DNA of 64,000 bases from JAGLON01 sp041394985 (GTDB taxonomy: Bacteria > Zixibacteria > MSB-5A5 > GN15 > JAAZOE01), in contig JAWLBI010000001.1 in the NCBI GenBank assembly GCA_041394985.1, forward strand, positions 2,728,001-2,792,000. The letters are read 5' to 3'. The notes beneath the pieces were generated by a model, which saw nothing but the letters and a program-made list of their open reading frames with translations, did no database searches and was not told the DNA's origin. Shown here piece by piece: positions 1 to 8,778 of this stretch. The stretch's first letter is position 1. Each line of letters begins with the position of its first letter. Both the position numbers and the translations under genes were made by a program.

Positions 1-2292
1 ATTAACTCGGATCTGGAATACTTGTATACCGGGTCACTCTGGATCGGCGCAATCGTCGGACGCGATACGCTGGTCTCAACCGGTTCGGACGGATGGCAGC
101 GCGGTATAAATGAGCTGCTTCCTGATCCTGCGCCAGGTGGTGTTATTCTCGCGAGATCGAATCTCGCATCGCGCACGGACTATTCGCCGGATGCCGTTTC
201 CGAGCAGGATTACATCTGTACGTTTACGGACACGAACATTGCCGATGCCGGTCAGGATGAAATCGAAAACCGCGCACATATTCCGCTGAATATCTCCGTT
301 ACACAGAGCAGCTATGCCTGGAGCTATGATTATTCCGAAGACTTTATCTTGTTCGACTATAAGATTACGAATATCGGTATCTATCCGCTGCAAGATGTTT
401 ATATCGCATTGTACATCGATGCCGATGTATTCCACCGCTCGCAGACGGAAGGCTATACCGATGATATCTGCGGATTCCGGCGCACTGTTGATATGCTCCC
501 CGGATATGGCTTTGATCAGGACACCGTAAATATCGCCTGGATCGGCGACAACGACGGTGACCCATCGGATGGCAGTTCCGGCCCGCCGGCCTGGACGTTT
601 TCTTCACTGACCAGCGTAACGGGTACGCGCGTCGTCCGTTCTCCGAATGAAGATTTGCAATATACGTTTAACTGGTGGATTTCCAACGGCACGCCGTCTC
701 TCGACTTTGGTCCTCGCGCCTCAGGTACGGATGATGATCCGTTCCGCTCATTCGGCGCTCACATGGGTACGCCGACCGGCGACAAAAACAAGTATTATGT
801 CATGTCGCACCCGGAATTCGATTATGACCAGTTGTTCTGTGCGATAAATCACCAATCCGAAGGATTCCTGGCGCCGCCGCGACCGTCAGTGGCCGTTGAC
901 TTTGCCGATGGATATGATACGCGATATCTGCTCTCATTCGGCCCGTTCGATGTAGAACCGGGCGATACCCTTCCGGTCACGATCGCATATGTTGCCGGTG
1001 AAGATTTTCATGTCAATCCCACCGATTTCGAAGATTATTTCGACGCCTATAGCCCGAACGATTTTTATGAGAAGCTTGATTTTTCCGACATCGGTAATAA
1101 TTCCCGTTGGGCGAGCTGGGTTTTCGACAACCCGGGATATGACACCGATGGCGACGGAGACTCCGGTAAATACTATTGGAAATGCATCGTCGATACCGGT
1201 ATTGCTTACTATCATGAAGAAGTCGATCCGCCCGCGGAAGAACTGCCGAGTTGCTCGAAAGTGTACTATGCCGGCGATGGCGAACCGGATTTCCGTGGCG
1301 CAGCCCCGCCTCCGCCACCGGTTGTAAAGGTTACCCCGGAATTCGGCAAGGTGACGCTTCGCTGGAATGGTCAGGCTTCGGAGAACACAATTGACGTATT
1401 TTCGGGAGTCAAGGACTTCGAAGGCTATCGTGTGTACTATTCTTTGACCGACCGCGCATCCGACTTCGTCCTTTTGACCTCATATGACTTACATGATTAT
1501 AAACGGTTCGAATTCGATCCGATTCTGAGAAACTGGGCGCAAACGACAGTCCCTCTGACGCTTGACAGCCTGCAATCCCTTTGGGGTCCGGATTTCAACC
1601 CGCTCGCTTACCCTGACGAAACTCATTATTTTGAGGAACCTTCGACGGGCAAACTCGTGTACTTTACGCGCCAGGATTGGAACCAGTCTGATCTGACCTC
1701 GCCAAACGGTATCCGAAAAGTATATCCTGATGCGTTGAAGGCCGATTCCTCGGATACGACTAGTGAAGGTTGGCTGCGCTATTACGAATATGAATATACT
1801 ATCGAAAACCTCCAGCCGTCGATTCCATATAACTTCTCGGTCACCGCATTCGACTTCGGCTCATTGAAAGTCGATCTCGGCGCTTTGGAATCATCACCGC
1901 TGACCAACGCAGTTGTTGAATATCCGCTTCCTTCCGGCGATGTCGTTGAAGAAGAGGGCCTGGAAGTTATCGTCTATCCTAATCCGTATCGAATCGATGC
2001 CGGATATGCATCAGCCGGTTATGAAAACCGCGACCGTACGAAATCGGCCGAGCGGACCCGGCAGATCAACTTTGCAAATCTGCCAAATGTCTGTACGATA
2101 AAGATATATTCAATCGATGGCGATTTGATCAAGGAAATCCAACACGATTATCCGGAAGGCGGTCCCGGTTCTCAGCATGAAACATGGGACGTCATCAGCC
2201 GCAATACACAGTCGGTAGTTACCGGCATTTATTTGTGGCATGTTGAATCCGCCATGGGAGATCAATTGGGTAAGTTAGTAATTATCAAATAA
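1..2292 (+). CDS. T9SS-type exported surface protein, 5' end outside window
   Basis: The reading frame is open from base 1 (I-N-S-D-L-E-Y upstream of a TTG at 22), so the gene is truncated at its 5' end and its signal peptide is not visible. The remaining ~760 residues are rich in Asp, Tyr and aromatics. About residues 440-630 resemble a fibronectin type III module (pattern VTLRWNGQA ... YEYTIENLQPSIPYNFSVTAFD). The last ~100 residues begin with VIVYPNPYR and end GIYLWHVES...GKLVIIK, the usual layout of a type IX secretion C-terminal sorting domain (family knowledge). Inference: a large protein exported across the outer membrane and kept at the surface or released. A strong terminator follows 23 bases after the stop. 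Function of the main body is not recognised. Confidence 0.8.
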   Translation: MNSDLEYLYTGSLWIGAIVGRDTLVSTGSDGWQRGINELLPDPAPGGVILARSNLASRTDYSPDAVSEQDYICTFTDTNIADAGQDEIENRAHIPLNISVTQSSYAWSYDYSEDFILFDYKITNIGIYPLQDVYIALYIDADVFHRSQTEGYTDDICGFRRTVDMLPGYGFDQDTVNIAWIGDNDGDPSDGSSGPPAWTFSSLTSVTGTRVVRSPNEDLQYTFNWWISNGTPSLDFGPRASGTDDDPFRSFGAHMGTPTGDKNKYYVMSHPEFDYDQLFCAINHQSEGFLAPPRPSVAVDFADGYDTRYLLSFGPFDVEPGDTLPVTIAYVAGEDFHVNPTDFEDYFDAYSPNDFYEKLDFSDIGNNSRWASWVFDNPGYDTDGDGDSGKYYWKCIVDTGIAYYHEEVDPPAEELPSCSKVYYAGDGEPDFRGAAPPPPPVVKVTPEFGKVTLRWNGQASENTIDVFSGVKDFEGYRVYYSLTDRASDFVLLTSYDLHDYKRFEFDPILRNWAQTTVPLTLDSLQSLWGPDFNPLAYPDETHYFEEPSTGKLVYFTRQDWNQSDLTSPNGIRKVYPDALKADSSDTTSEGWLRYYEYEYTIENLQPSIPYNFSVTAFDFGSLKVDLGALESSPLTNAVVEYPLPSGDVVEEEGLEVIVYPNPYRIDAGYASAGYENRDRTKSAERTRQINFANLPNVCTIKIYSIDGDLIKEIQHDYPEGGPGSQHETWDVISRNTQSVVTGIYLWHVESAMGDQLGKLVIIK

Positions 2293-2314
2293 TTACCTGA
2301 TAGTTTTGAATCAT

Positions 2315-2348
2315 AAAGACCCTGTTACACGACAGGGTCTTTTTTTTT
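2315..2348 (+). terminator. Intrinsic terminator after the T9SS protein
   Basis: Perfect 11-bp stem AAAGACCCTGT (2315-2325) / ACAGGGTCTTT (2332-2342) with a six-base loop and a run of T to 2348. It lies 23 bases after the stop codon at 2292 and ends that transcript. Confidence 0.92.
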
Positions 2349-2428
2349 GCTATTATTTGTTTTTTTTATTTTTCAAACGCAACCTTTTCCCGGTTTTATC
2401 GTCTTAATAAGTGAGAAGGGTTTGACAG

Positions 2429-2473
2429 AAGAAGGCCGCGGCAGAGTCCAGGACTTGTGCCGCGGTTCTTCTT
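2429..2473 (+). other. Long imperfect hairpin upstream of aminopeptidase
   Basis: Left arm 2429-2443 and right arm 2458-2473 pair over about 15 bp around a GCCGCGG/CCGCGG core, with one bulged T at 2467. The apical part can pair further (AGTC 2445-2448 with GACT 2452-2455). A short T-run (2472-2475) follows on the plus strand. It could be a second terminator, a leader structure for the aminopeptidase, or the 3' end of a small RNA starting after 2348. Confidence 0.45.
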
Positions 2474-2644
2474 TTAAACAATGGCCTTTTGTCTCGATTA
2501 CTCGATTGATTCCCCCCAAAAAGACATTCCATCGAAACGAGTATTTCACGACCGCATGACATTCGTTCGAATTTATCCGTAATAAGTTGCGCCCGTCGGT
2601 ATGATTCGCTATTATATGCAAAATATTCAACTGACGAGGTGTAT

Positions 2645-3778
2645 ATGAAAGATAAAAGAAACGAAGTCCTTGCGAAAAATCTGATTAACTACTCCTGCAA
2701 ATTGAAAAAGGGCGAAAAGATCATGATAGAAATCAAGGGAATCGAAACCCTTGAACTCGCGAAGGAACTTATCAAAGAGGCGACTCGAGTCGGAGCTATC
2801 CCCTTCTGGTTTTACAATGATGAATCCCTCCAGCGGCCGTGGGTCATGGGAGCCTCGGAAAACCAGTTCAAGGAATTCGGCAAACTGCACCTCAAGTTAA
2901 TGAAGGAATGTGATGCCTACCTCGGATTGCGCGGTTCGGATAATCCGTTCGACCTGGCGGATGTCGACTCCAAGCAAATGGGCATGAATAATATGTTGTA
3001 TTATAAGCCCGTGCATCTCGTCCAGCGCGTCAAGCATACGAAATGGTGCGTGCTTCGCTATCCGAACAATGCCATGGCGCAGTTGGCGGAGACCTCACAG
3101 GAGGCGTTCGAAAAATTCTATTTTGATGTCTGCTGCCTCGATTATGCCAAGATGTCCAAAGCTATGGACAAGTTAAAAAAGATCATGGAAAAAACGAATA
3201 TGGTTCGCATTGTAGCGCCCGGTACCGATTTGACGTTCTCTATTAAAGGTATTCCGGTGGTCAAATGCGACGGTACGCGGAACATCCCTGACGGCGAGGT
3301 CTACACTGCGCCGGTCAAGGACAGTATTAATGGCTTCATTACATACAACACGCCGTCATTGAAGGATGGATTCACCTTCGAAAATATTCGCTTCGAATTC
3401 AGAAACGGCAAAATCGTCGATGCCGATGCCAATAATCGCGAGAAAATCAATGAAATCCTCGATACGGACAAGGGTGCTCGCTATATCGGCGAGTTCTCCA
3501 TCGGCGTCAATCCATTCATCCTTCATCCGATGAAAGATACCCTGTTCGACGAAAAGATCGCCGGTTCGATTCACCTGACTCCGGGCGCATGCTATGACGA
3601 AGCCCCGAACGGCAATAATTCCGCCATTCACTGGGATATCGTACAGATACATCGCAAAGAATACGGCGGCGGTGAAATCTATTTTGATGATAAGCTGTTC
3701 CGAAAAGACGGTATCTTCGTCGACAAGAATCTGGAAAAGAGTTTTTCCAAGGCTGCTCTGCGCACCAAGGGCATGTAA
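2645..3778 (+). CDS. M29 family metallo-aminopeptidase
   Basis: A 377-residue cytoplasmic exopeptidase of the M29 (AmpS/AmpT, thermophilic aminopeptidase) family, which removes N-terminal amino acids using a two-metal site built from Glu, His and Asp of the C-terminal half. Visible family features are the N-terminal block LKKGEKIMIEIKG, the central DGEVYTAPVKDSINGF, then GEFSIGVNPF, and HWDIVQIHRKEYGGGEIYFD near the end. Length is a little short of the usual 370-415, so it appears complete. The start is placed at ATG 2645 because GAGG at 2635-2638 has good spacing to it; a GTG at 2639 is in frame but too close. Single gene with its own terminator. Confidence 0.88.
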   Translation: MKDKRNEVLAKNLINYSCKLKKGEKIMIEIKGIETLELAKELIKEATRVGAIPFWFYNDESLQRPWVMGASENQFKEFGKLHLKLMKECDAYLGLRGSDNPFDLADVDSKQMGMNNMLYYKPVHLVQRVKHTKWCVLRYPNNAMAQLAETSQEAFEKFYFDVCCLDYAKMSKAMDKLKKIMEKTNMVRIVAPGTDLTFSIKGIPVVKCDGTRNIPDGEVYTAPVKDSINGFITYNTPSLKDGFTFENIRFEFRNGKIVDADANNREKINEILDTDKGARYIGEFSIGVNPFILHPMKDTLFDEKIAGSIHLTPGACYDEAPNGNNSAIHWDIVQIHRKEYGGGEIYFDDKLFRKDGIFVDKNLEKSFSKAALRTKGM

Positions 3779-3802
3779 TCTGTTCAATACTGGGTTGCTA
3801 TG

Positions 3803-3832
3803 GGCCGGTCATCCCAATGACCGGCCTTTTTT
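3803..3832 (+). terminator. Intrinsic terminator after the aminopeptidase
   Basis: Perfect 10-bp stem GGCCGGTCAT (3803-3812) / ATGACCGGCC (3817-3826), loop CCCA, followed by six T. It sits between convergent genes; the T-run overlaps the end of the EamA gene on the other strand. Confidence 0.92.
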
Positions 3833-4727
3833 ATTTGGCTCGCTGCGTCAAATAGACACCGGCCAGAATCACGATTCCGCCGATAACGAATTGGTTCGAT
3901 ATCCCCTCACCGAGAATATAATAGCCGAGAATCCCTGCTATGACCGGCTGAATATTCGTAAGCACCGCGGCGCGACTGGCTTCCATATGTTTGACCAGCC
4001 AGAACCACACGGAATACCCGATGACCGATGTCACGACGGAAATGTATATCTGAGCCCACCATCCGGCAGGCGTGATATGAGAGAGATCGGTACGAAGCAG
4101 GAAAAATAGTCCGACCGGTACATACATCAATGCCCCGGCGCCGACTGTGTAGGCCGTAATACGAAGGGCGCCGTATTTCTCCACTAGTGGTTTACCGAAG
4201 ACGGTATAATATGCCCAAGCAACGACGGCGATAATAATGACGATATCGCCGGCCAACAGGTCTTTTTTGAATTGAATCCCGTTTTCAAAAATGATAATCG
4301 CGGAACCGGCAACCGCCAGCGCAATGCCGAATCCTTTTTTCGGAATCCACACCTCGCCGAGATGCTTCATCGCCATGAGATAGACGAAAATCGGCGTGAT
4401 GGCGAATATCAACCCGCCATGCGCGGAAGTCGTAAGTCGCTGGCCAATCAGAAATACTGTCTGATTAAGAAAGACAATGATGAAACCAAGAAGGATTATC
4501 GTCTTCTTATCGCGCGGCGAGATACGAATGACATTCGGCCTGCGGCCTATTCTCCATGCAATCAGACAGAGAATACTGCCCGAAATACAATAGCGGAAAA
4601 ACGCCACGACCATCGGATCCGTCTGAACGAGAATAATACGGGCGATAGGAAACGTACCGCCCATAATGATTTGATGGAACCCCGCAACGACCAGGATCAC
4701 CCAGAGCGAGACAGTCTTTTTGGTCAA
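3831..4727 (-). CDS. EamA/DMT family membrane transporter
   Basis: A 298-residue, very hydrophobic protein with about ten predicted membrane segments arranged as two EamA repeats of five, typical of drug/metabolite transporter (DMT) family exporters (RhaT/YdcZ-like). The first repeat runs roughly residues 8-140, the second roughly 155-295 and includes the conserved pattern WAYYTVFGKPLVEKYG and a final GYYILGEGIS...VIGGIVILAGVYLT. Substrate cannot be told from sequence. The likely start is TTG at 4727, 10 bases after the SDR stop; no strong ribosome-binding site is visible, which suggests coupling to the upstream SDR gene. Third gene of a peptidase-SDR-transporter operon. Confidence 0.85.
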   Translation of the reverse strand: MTKKTVSLWVILVVAGFHQIIMGGTFPIARIILVQTDPMVVAFFRYCISGSILCLIAWRIGRRPNVIRISPRDKKTIILLGFIIVFLNQTVFLIGQRLTTSAHGGLIFAITPIFVYLMAMKHLGEVWIPKKGFGIALAVAGSAIIIFENGIQFKKDLLAGDIVIIIAVVAWAYYTVFGKPLVEKYGALRITAYTVGAGALMYVPVGLFFLLRTDLSHITPAGWWAQIYISVVTSVIGYSVWFWLVKHMEASRAAVLTNIQPVIAGILGYYILGEGISNQFVIGGIVILAGVYLTQRAK

Positions 4728-4737
4728 GCCCGTCGCC

Positions 4738-5526
4738 CTATATCAGACCGGCGCAGCGGCCGCCGTCGATCGCCGTCGAGGTGCCGGTGATAAACCCGGC
4801 CTTCTCTGATGCCAAAAATGCGACGAGGGCTCCGAGTTCTTCGGGTTTCCCAAGTCGGTCCGCCGGAATCGTCGCCTGCCACCCGGCGAAAATCTCGTCT
4901 CGAGTCTTCCCCGTCTTTTCCATGATTTCCCTGGCGAAGTATTCCAGCCGTTCAGTCTTGGTATAGCCCGGCAGGACGCTGTTAATCGTTATGCCGTGCA
5001 TGGCAACTTCGCGCGACAGTGTTTTGGCATAGCCCAGAAGACCGGCCCGGTAGGTATTCGACAGCATCAGGTTGTCGATCGGTTGTTTGGCTGACATCGA
5101 CGTCAGCATAATAACCCGACCGAACTTGCGCTCCTTCATTCCCGGGATTAACGCCTGCACGAGGCGAATCGTGGACATGAACGTGAGGTTATAAGCCAAC
5201 TGCCATTCGTTTTCGGTCAGGGTTTCGTGCGTTCCCAGCGGCGGGCCGCCGCAGTTGGTAACGACGATATCGACCTTGCCGAAGGCGTCCAGCGTCGATT
5301 TCACGAGTCCGTCGATTTGCTCTTTTTTTGTCAAATCGCAGACCAGTGGTAGGACCCTTGTCTTGTCACTGCTGAGCGATGTCGCAGCCTTGTCGATATT
5401 TTCTTTCTTACTCGAGCAGATCGCGACCGAGGCGCCTTCGTCTAAGAGCGCCTTGGCGGCGGCAAAGCCGAGGCCCGACGAGGCCCCGGCTATCAGTGCA
5501 TGCTTTCCCGCTAATCCTAAATCCAT
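4738..5526 (-). CDS. SDR family oxidoreductase lacking the canonical YxxxK
   Basis: A 262-residue Rossmann-fold protein of the short-chain dehydrogenase/reductase family, FabG-like in length. The N-terminal cofactor motif GASSGLGFA and the NCGGPP (NNAG-like) block are present. At the active site, SMSAKQPIDNLMLSNTYRAG aligns so that the catalytic Tyr falls on Ser and the Lys on Arg (SNTYRAGLLG versus the usual YxASKAGLxG). Family knowledge says YxxxK drives hydride transfer, so this may be a divergent subclass or a protein with a non-redox role. Start set at ATG 5526 (MDLGLAGKHALIAG), three bases after the dipeptidase stop with GAAGG as ribosome-binding site. Substrate unknown. Confidence 0.85.
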   Translation of the reverse strand: MDLGLAGKHALIAGASSGLGFAAAKALLDEGASVAICSSKKENIDKAATSLSSDKTRVLPLVCDLTKKEQIDGLVKSTLDAFGKVDIVVTNCGGPPLGTHETLTENEWQLAYNLTFMSTIRLVQALIPGMKERKFGRVIMLTSMSAKQPIDNLMLSNTYRAGLLGYAKTLSREVAMHGITINSVLPGYTKTERLEYFAREIMEKTGKTRDEIFAGWQATIPADRLGKPEELGALVAFLASEKAGFITGTSTAIDGGRCAGLI

Positions 5527-5528
5527 GC

Positions 5529-6896
5529 CTATGCCTTCACTTTCGCCAGCTCTTCCAGCAATGCGGCCGATGTGCGGCATCCGCGGTGGAAGTCTGAAAT
5601 GAGGAAACGCTCATTCGGTGAGTGGGCGTTATCATCGTGCTGACCGAAACCGACCAGCAGGGTGTCCAGGCCGAGGATAAGCTTGAACGATTCGACGATT
5701 GGAATCGAACCGCCTTCTTTGGTGAAAAACGGTTCCGTGCCGAATCCGGTCTTGATCGCCCTGGCTGCGGCATCCAGCCATGGGCCGTCCGTCGGCACCT
5801 GCACCGGGTTGGCTCCGCCCTGTTTGTCGACTTCGAGCGTAACCGTATCAGGGCAATTCTTTTTCAGGAAGGCCTCGAATTTATCGAGGATATCTTTCGG
5901 ATTCATATTGGGAACAAGGCGCATGGTGATTTTAGCAGACGCCCACGATGGGATAATCGTTTTGGCGCCTTCACCCTGATACCCCGATGTGATACCATTG
6001 ACGTCCAGCGTCGGGCGAACCCAGGTATGTTCCAGCGGAGAATAGCCCTTCTCTCCCCAATATTTGGGTGAACCTGTGGACGCCAGATGCTCCTCGGCAT
6101 TGAACGGCAACTTCGAAAACTGGTCCTTCTCCCAGCCGGTCGCAGTGTAGACATCATTATAAAAACCATCGATGGCAATGCGACCGTCATCGTCGTGCAA
6201 TTTTCCGATGAGCTTCGACAGCACATTGGCCGGGTTAGCAACCATACCGCCGTACGAACCGGAGTGTAAATCTTTTTCCGGTCCCGTGACTTTAATTTCG
6301 GCGGCGGCGATACCACGTAGGCCATAGTTAATCGCCGGCATGTCTTTGCCGTACTGCGAGCCGTCGGAGATCAGGACGATATCGGCGGCGAGTTTTTCTT
6401 TGTGCTTTTCGATAAACGGCGGGAGATTCTCCGAGTGGACCTCTTCCTCGCCTTCAATAAGGAACTTCACATTGACTGGTACCTTGCCTACGGTCTTGAG
6501 ATACGACTCGATACCTTTCAGATGGGCAAAAAACTGACCCTTATCATCGGTTGAGCCGCGCGCCAGTAAATAGCCGTTATCTTCGACCGGATCAAACGGG
6601 CCGGTTTTCCACAGATTCAGTGGCTCCGGCGGCTGGACGTCGTAATGGCCGTAAATGAGAATCGTCGGCACATCGTTAGAAACATGGTACTCGCCGAATA
6701 CGACCGGATGGCCGCCGGTTTCCATGATTTCCGCCTTGAGACCGAGTTTTTTCATATAATCCGCGACCCAATTGGCGCAGGTGATCATATCGTCTTTATG
6801 CTTGGACTGTGCGCTCACACTGGGGATGCGCAGTAAGTCTTTGAGCTGTTCGAGGGATTTCGCTTCCTGTTCTTTCAGGTATTCTAACGGGGTCAT
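5529..6896 (-). CDS. M20 family dipeptidase
   Basis: A 455-residue cytosolic zinc peptidase of the M20 family (carnosinase/DapE/CNDP-type dipeptidases). The metal-binding block IYGHYDVQPPEP (His84, Asp86), the bridging ARGSTDDKGQ (Asp near 117) and the catalytic GEEE (about 149-152) are visible, and the final metal ligand lies in DDNAHSPNER near the C-terminus. The middle insert with LHSGSYGG is the dimerisation lid region. Length matches the family. Ribosome-binding site AGGAGAG lies upstream of ATG 6896. It heads an operon with the SDR and EamA transporter, which could link peptide breakdown to efflux of a product, but that is inference. Confidence 0.9.
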   Translation of the reverse strand: MTPLEYLKEQEAKSLEQLKDLLRIPSVSAQSKHKDDMITCANWVADYMKKLGLKAEIMETGGHPVVFGEYHVSNDVPTILIYGHYDVQPPEPLNLWKTGPFDPVEDNGYLLARGSTDDKGQFFAHLKGIESYLKTVGKVPVNVKFLIEGEEEVHSENLPPFIEKHKEKLAADIVLISDGSQYGKDMPAINYGLRGIAAAEIKVTGPEKDLHSGSYGGMVANPANVLSKLIGKLHDDDGRIAIDGFYNDVYTATGWEKDQFSKLPFNAEEHLASTGSPKYWGEKGYSPLEHTWVRPTLDVNGITSGYQGEGAKTIIPSWASAKITMRLVPNMNPKDILDKFEAFLKKNCPDTVTLEVDKQGGANPVQVPTDGPWLDAAARAIKTGFGTEPFFTKEGGSIPIVESFKLILGLDTLLVGFGQHDDNAHSPNERFLISDFHRGCRTSAALLEELAKVKA

Positions 6897-6980
6897 AATA
6901 AAACTCTCCTGTTTCGTAAAATAGTCAATTACCGAATATACGCAGGGAGATTCGAGATTTCAAGAAATTGATTTATAAAG

Positions 6981-7011
6981 ACCGGCGCGAATGACTAATA
7001 GTCGCGCCGGT
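6981..7011 (-). terminator. Hairpin spanning the ABC permease stop codon
   Basis: Perfect 10-bp GC-rich stem ACCGGCGCGA (6981-6990) / TCGCGCCGGT (7002-7011) whose loop holds the stop codon of the permease gene (6995-6997). On the minus strand it is followed by CTTTATAAAT, a weak U-tract. Likely terminator of the ABC operon, built from the last codons of the gene. Confidence 0.65.
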
Positions 7012-7792
7012 TAAAGATTAACAGCCCGAGCAACAAGGCCACGATGCCGAACAACAGCGACGACCAGAGCGGATAATAATCCGCTATACCCTGCCCCTGC
7101 AAAACAGATATTAAGTCATCGGACAAGTCACTGAATTTCGGCAGGATATTATAAATCGTATCGAGGATCGTCTTCCATATCTTACTTGTTAAAATCTGGT
7201 ATACGACTTCTCTGCCGGCGAGAAGCCCGGTTACGAACCAGATCGTGAAATACCCCATAATCGAGGCGGCTGTCGATTTGAAAGCAATCCCCAGGAAGAA
7301 CAATATCGCATACACGATAAAGAACCGCACAAGTTCCAGGCCCAGGCCATAAAAGAAGTAAGTCGTATACGTCTCGGCCTGAAATGACATGACCGCAAAG
7401 ATCAATCCGCATGCGACCATAAAAATCAGCGACATGATGATATAAACCGAGAAGAATTTCATCAGCATGAGCTTGATTCTGCCAATTGGCTTTGACAGGC
7501 TCAATTCGATTCGACCTTTTGACACGAATGCCGGAATCATTCCCGCGGAGCCAAATACCATGAGAAAAATCATAAATCCGAAGAAGCCATTAAAGAAATT
7601 GGCGACTGCCATAGCGACTACTTCAGGTGGAATATCGCCGCTCTTCAGCAAGTTGCGGCCATCGATTTCCAGATTCGGCAGAAACGCAAACACCAGAATC
7701 ATAACAATCGTGACTGCCCAATAGACCCAGAAGAATTTACGGGCCTTGATTTCGAGATAGGAATCGAGGAGTATCGCCATGAACTTAGCCAT
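6995..7792 (-). CDS. ABC-2 type transporter permease
   Basis: A 265-residue integral membrane protein with about six hydrophobic segments and the overall look of ABC-2 family permeases (NatB/YhaP-like). A short cytoplasmic N-terminus precedes the first segment (FFWVYWAVTIVMILVFAFLP). The segment following is FMIFLMVFGSAGMIPAFVSKGRIELSLSKPIGRIKLMLMKF, a pattern common in these permeases (SxGxxxxELSxPIxRxxxLxxK). Its start overlaps the end of the ATPase gene by 8 bases, so the two are translationally coupled. Substrate unknown; exporter direction is inferred from the ABC-2 class. Confidence 0.87.
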   Translation of the reverse strand: MAKFMAILLDSYLEIKARKFFWVYWAVTIVMILVFAFLPNLEIDGRNLLKSGDIPPEVVAMAVANFFNGFFGFMIFLMVFGSAGMIPAFVSKGRIELSLSKPIGRIKLMLMKFFSVYIIMSLIFMVACGLIFAVMSFQAETYTTYFFYGLGLELVRFFIVYAILFFLGIAFKSTAASIMGYFTIWFVTGLLAGREVVYQILTSKIWKTILDTIYNILPKFSDLSDDLISVLQGQGIADYYPLWSSLLFGIVALLLGLLIFNRRDY

Positions 7793-8729
7793 GCTTCACC
7801 TCCCCGCGCAGTAGTTGCAGGAAACTGTCTTCAAGTGTGACCTTAACCGGTATCGCCGCCGTAATCTCGACATGACCGTCGCGAAGGATATCGATGAGCT
7901 TGTTAAGCTGGCGCGGTTCTTCGAAGGTTACCGTGATATTATTGTTTTTCATCTCCGCATGCGGAAAAGCCCGCTTCACATTCTCGGCGGCGTCTAAATT
8001 CAAACTGATAGTTTCGATTTGATACGTCGGGCTGACTCGCGTCAGTTCAAGAATCGGTCCGGTTTTAATCAGTTTTCCCTTGTCCAGAATTGCGACCGTA
8101 TCGCACACCGCCTCGACCTCGGCCAAAAGATGCGAATTGAGAAATATCGTTTTCCCCTGCTCTTTCAGCCGTTTCAGAATATCGCGGATTTCCCGCCGCC
8201 CGACCGGGTCGACGCCATCAGTCGGTTCATCCAGGAAGATCAAATCAGGATCATTTATCAGCGCCTGAGCCAGACCCAGCCTCTGCATCATCCCTTTCGA
8301 GTATTTTCCGATTTTCGTATCGCGCCATTTGGCCATCCCGACGAGTTCCAATAACTCATTCGCTTTCCCTTTTATTTCGGAACCGCTCATATCGGCCATG
8401 CCGCCGAAAATCCTCAGCATCTGCCCGCCGGTCAGATAATTCGGGAAACGATGGTTTTCAGGCAAAAAACCGACGCCATTCCTCGATGCCGGATTATCAA
8501 CGCCCAATCCATTGATTAATGCGTTTCCTTTGGTCGGATGCAAAGCCCCGAGGAGCGTTTTGACGAGCGTCGTCTTGCCCGCCCCGTTCGGCCCCAATAG
8601 ACCGAAGATCGCGCCTTTATTGACGGAGAGAGAGACATCTGACAGCGCGACGACGTCGCGCCCCTTCATACCGGACTTGTACACCTTGGACAGTCCATTC
8701 ACTTCGATAGCTATAACAGAATCATTCAT
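7785..8729 (-). CDS. ABC-2 type transporter ATP-binding protein
   Basis: A 314-residue ABC ATPase with Walker A GPNGAGKTT (about residues 46-54), Q-loop region FLPENHRFP, signature YSKGMMQRLGLAQ (about 143-155), Walker B DLIFLDEPTDG (about 162-172) and the switch His in FLNSHLLAEVE. The last ~80 residues form the DUF4162-like extension common in NatA/CcmA-type exporters. It energises the permease encoded immediately downstream (8-base overlap). No clear ribosome-binding site is seen before ATG 8729. Confidence 0.92.
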   Translation of the reverse strand: MNDSVIAIEVNGLSKVYKSGMKGRDVVALSDVSLSVNKGAIFGLLGPNGAGKTTLVKTLLGALHPTKGNALINGLGVDNPASRNGVGFLPENHRFPNYLTGGQMLRIFGGMADMSGSEIKGKANELLELVGMAKWRDTKIGKYSKGMMQRLGLAQALINDPDLIFLDEPTDGVDPVGRREIRDILKRLKEQGKTIFLNSHLLAEVEAVCDTVAILDKGKLIKTGPILELTRVSPTYQIETISLNLDAAENVKRAFPHAEMKNNNITVTFEEPRQLNKLIDILRDGHVEITAAIPVKVTLEDSFLQLLRGEVKHG

Positions 8730-8778
8730 GGTATATCGGACGTTTAACCTCGGTTCAAGGTTGCACTTTTATCATTAA

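Larger units (their letters stand above)
2293..2644 (+). other. 352-bp intergenic region with two hairpins, no convincing gene
   Basis: Holds the terminator at 2315-2348, a T-rich stretch (2341-2385), a second long hairpin (2429-2473) and the ribosome-binding site of the aminopeptidase (GAGG, 2635-2638). A 70-codon frame at 2347-2559 has a non-protein-like composition over the T-run and hairpin and is not called. The promoter of the aminopeptidase must lie after 2473 or upstream of the second hairpin. Confidence 0.6.

Noticed and set aside
2347..2559. 70-codon plus-strand frame in the intergenic region
   Set aside because: It begins inside the terminator T-run and crosses the long hairpin; no ribosome-binding site or recognisable protein pattern.
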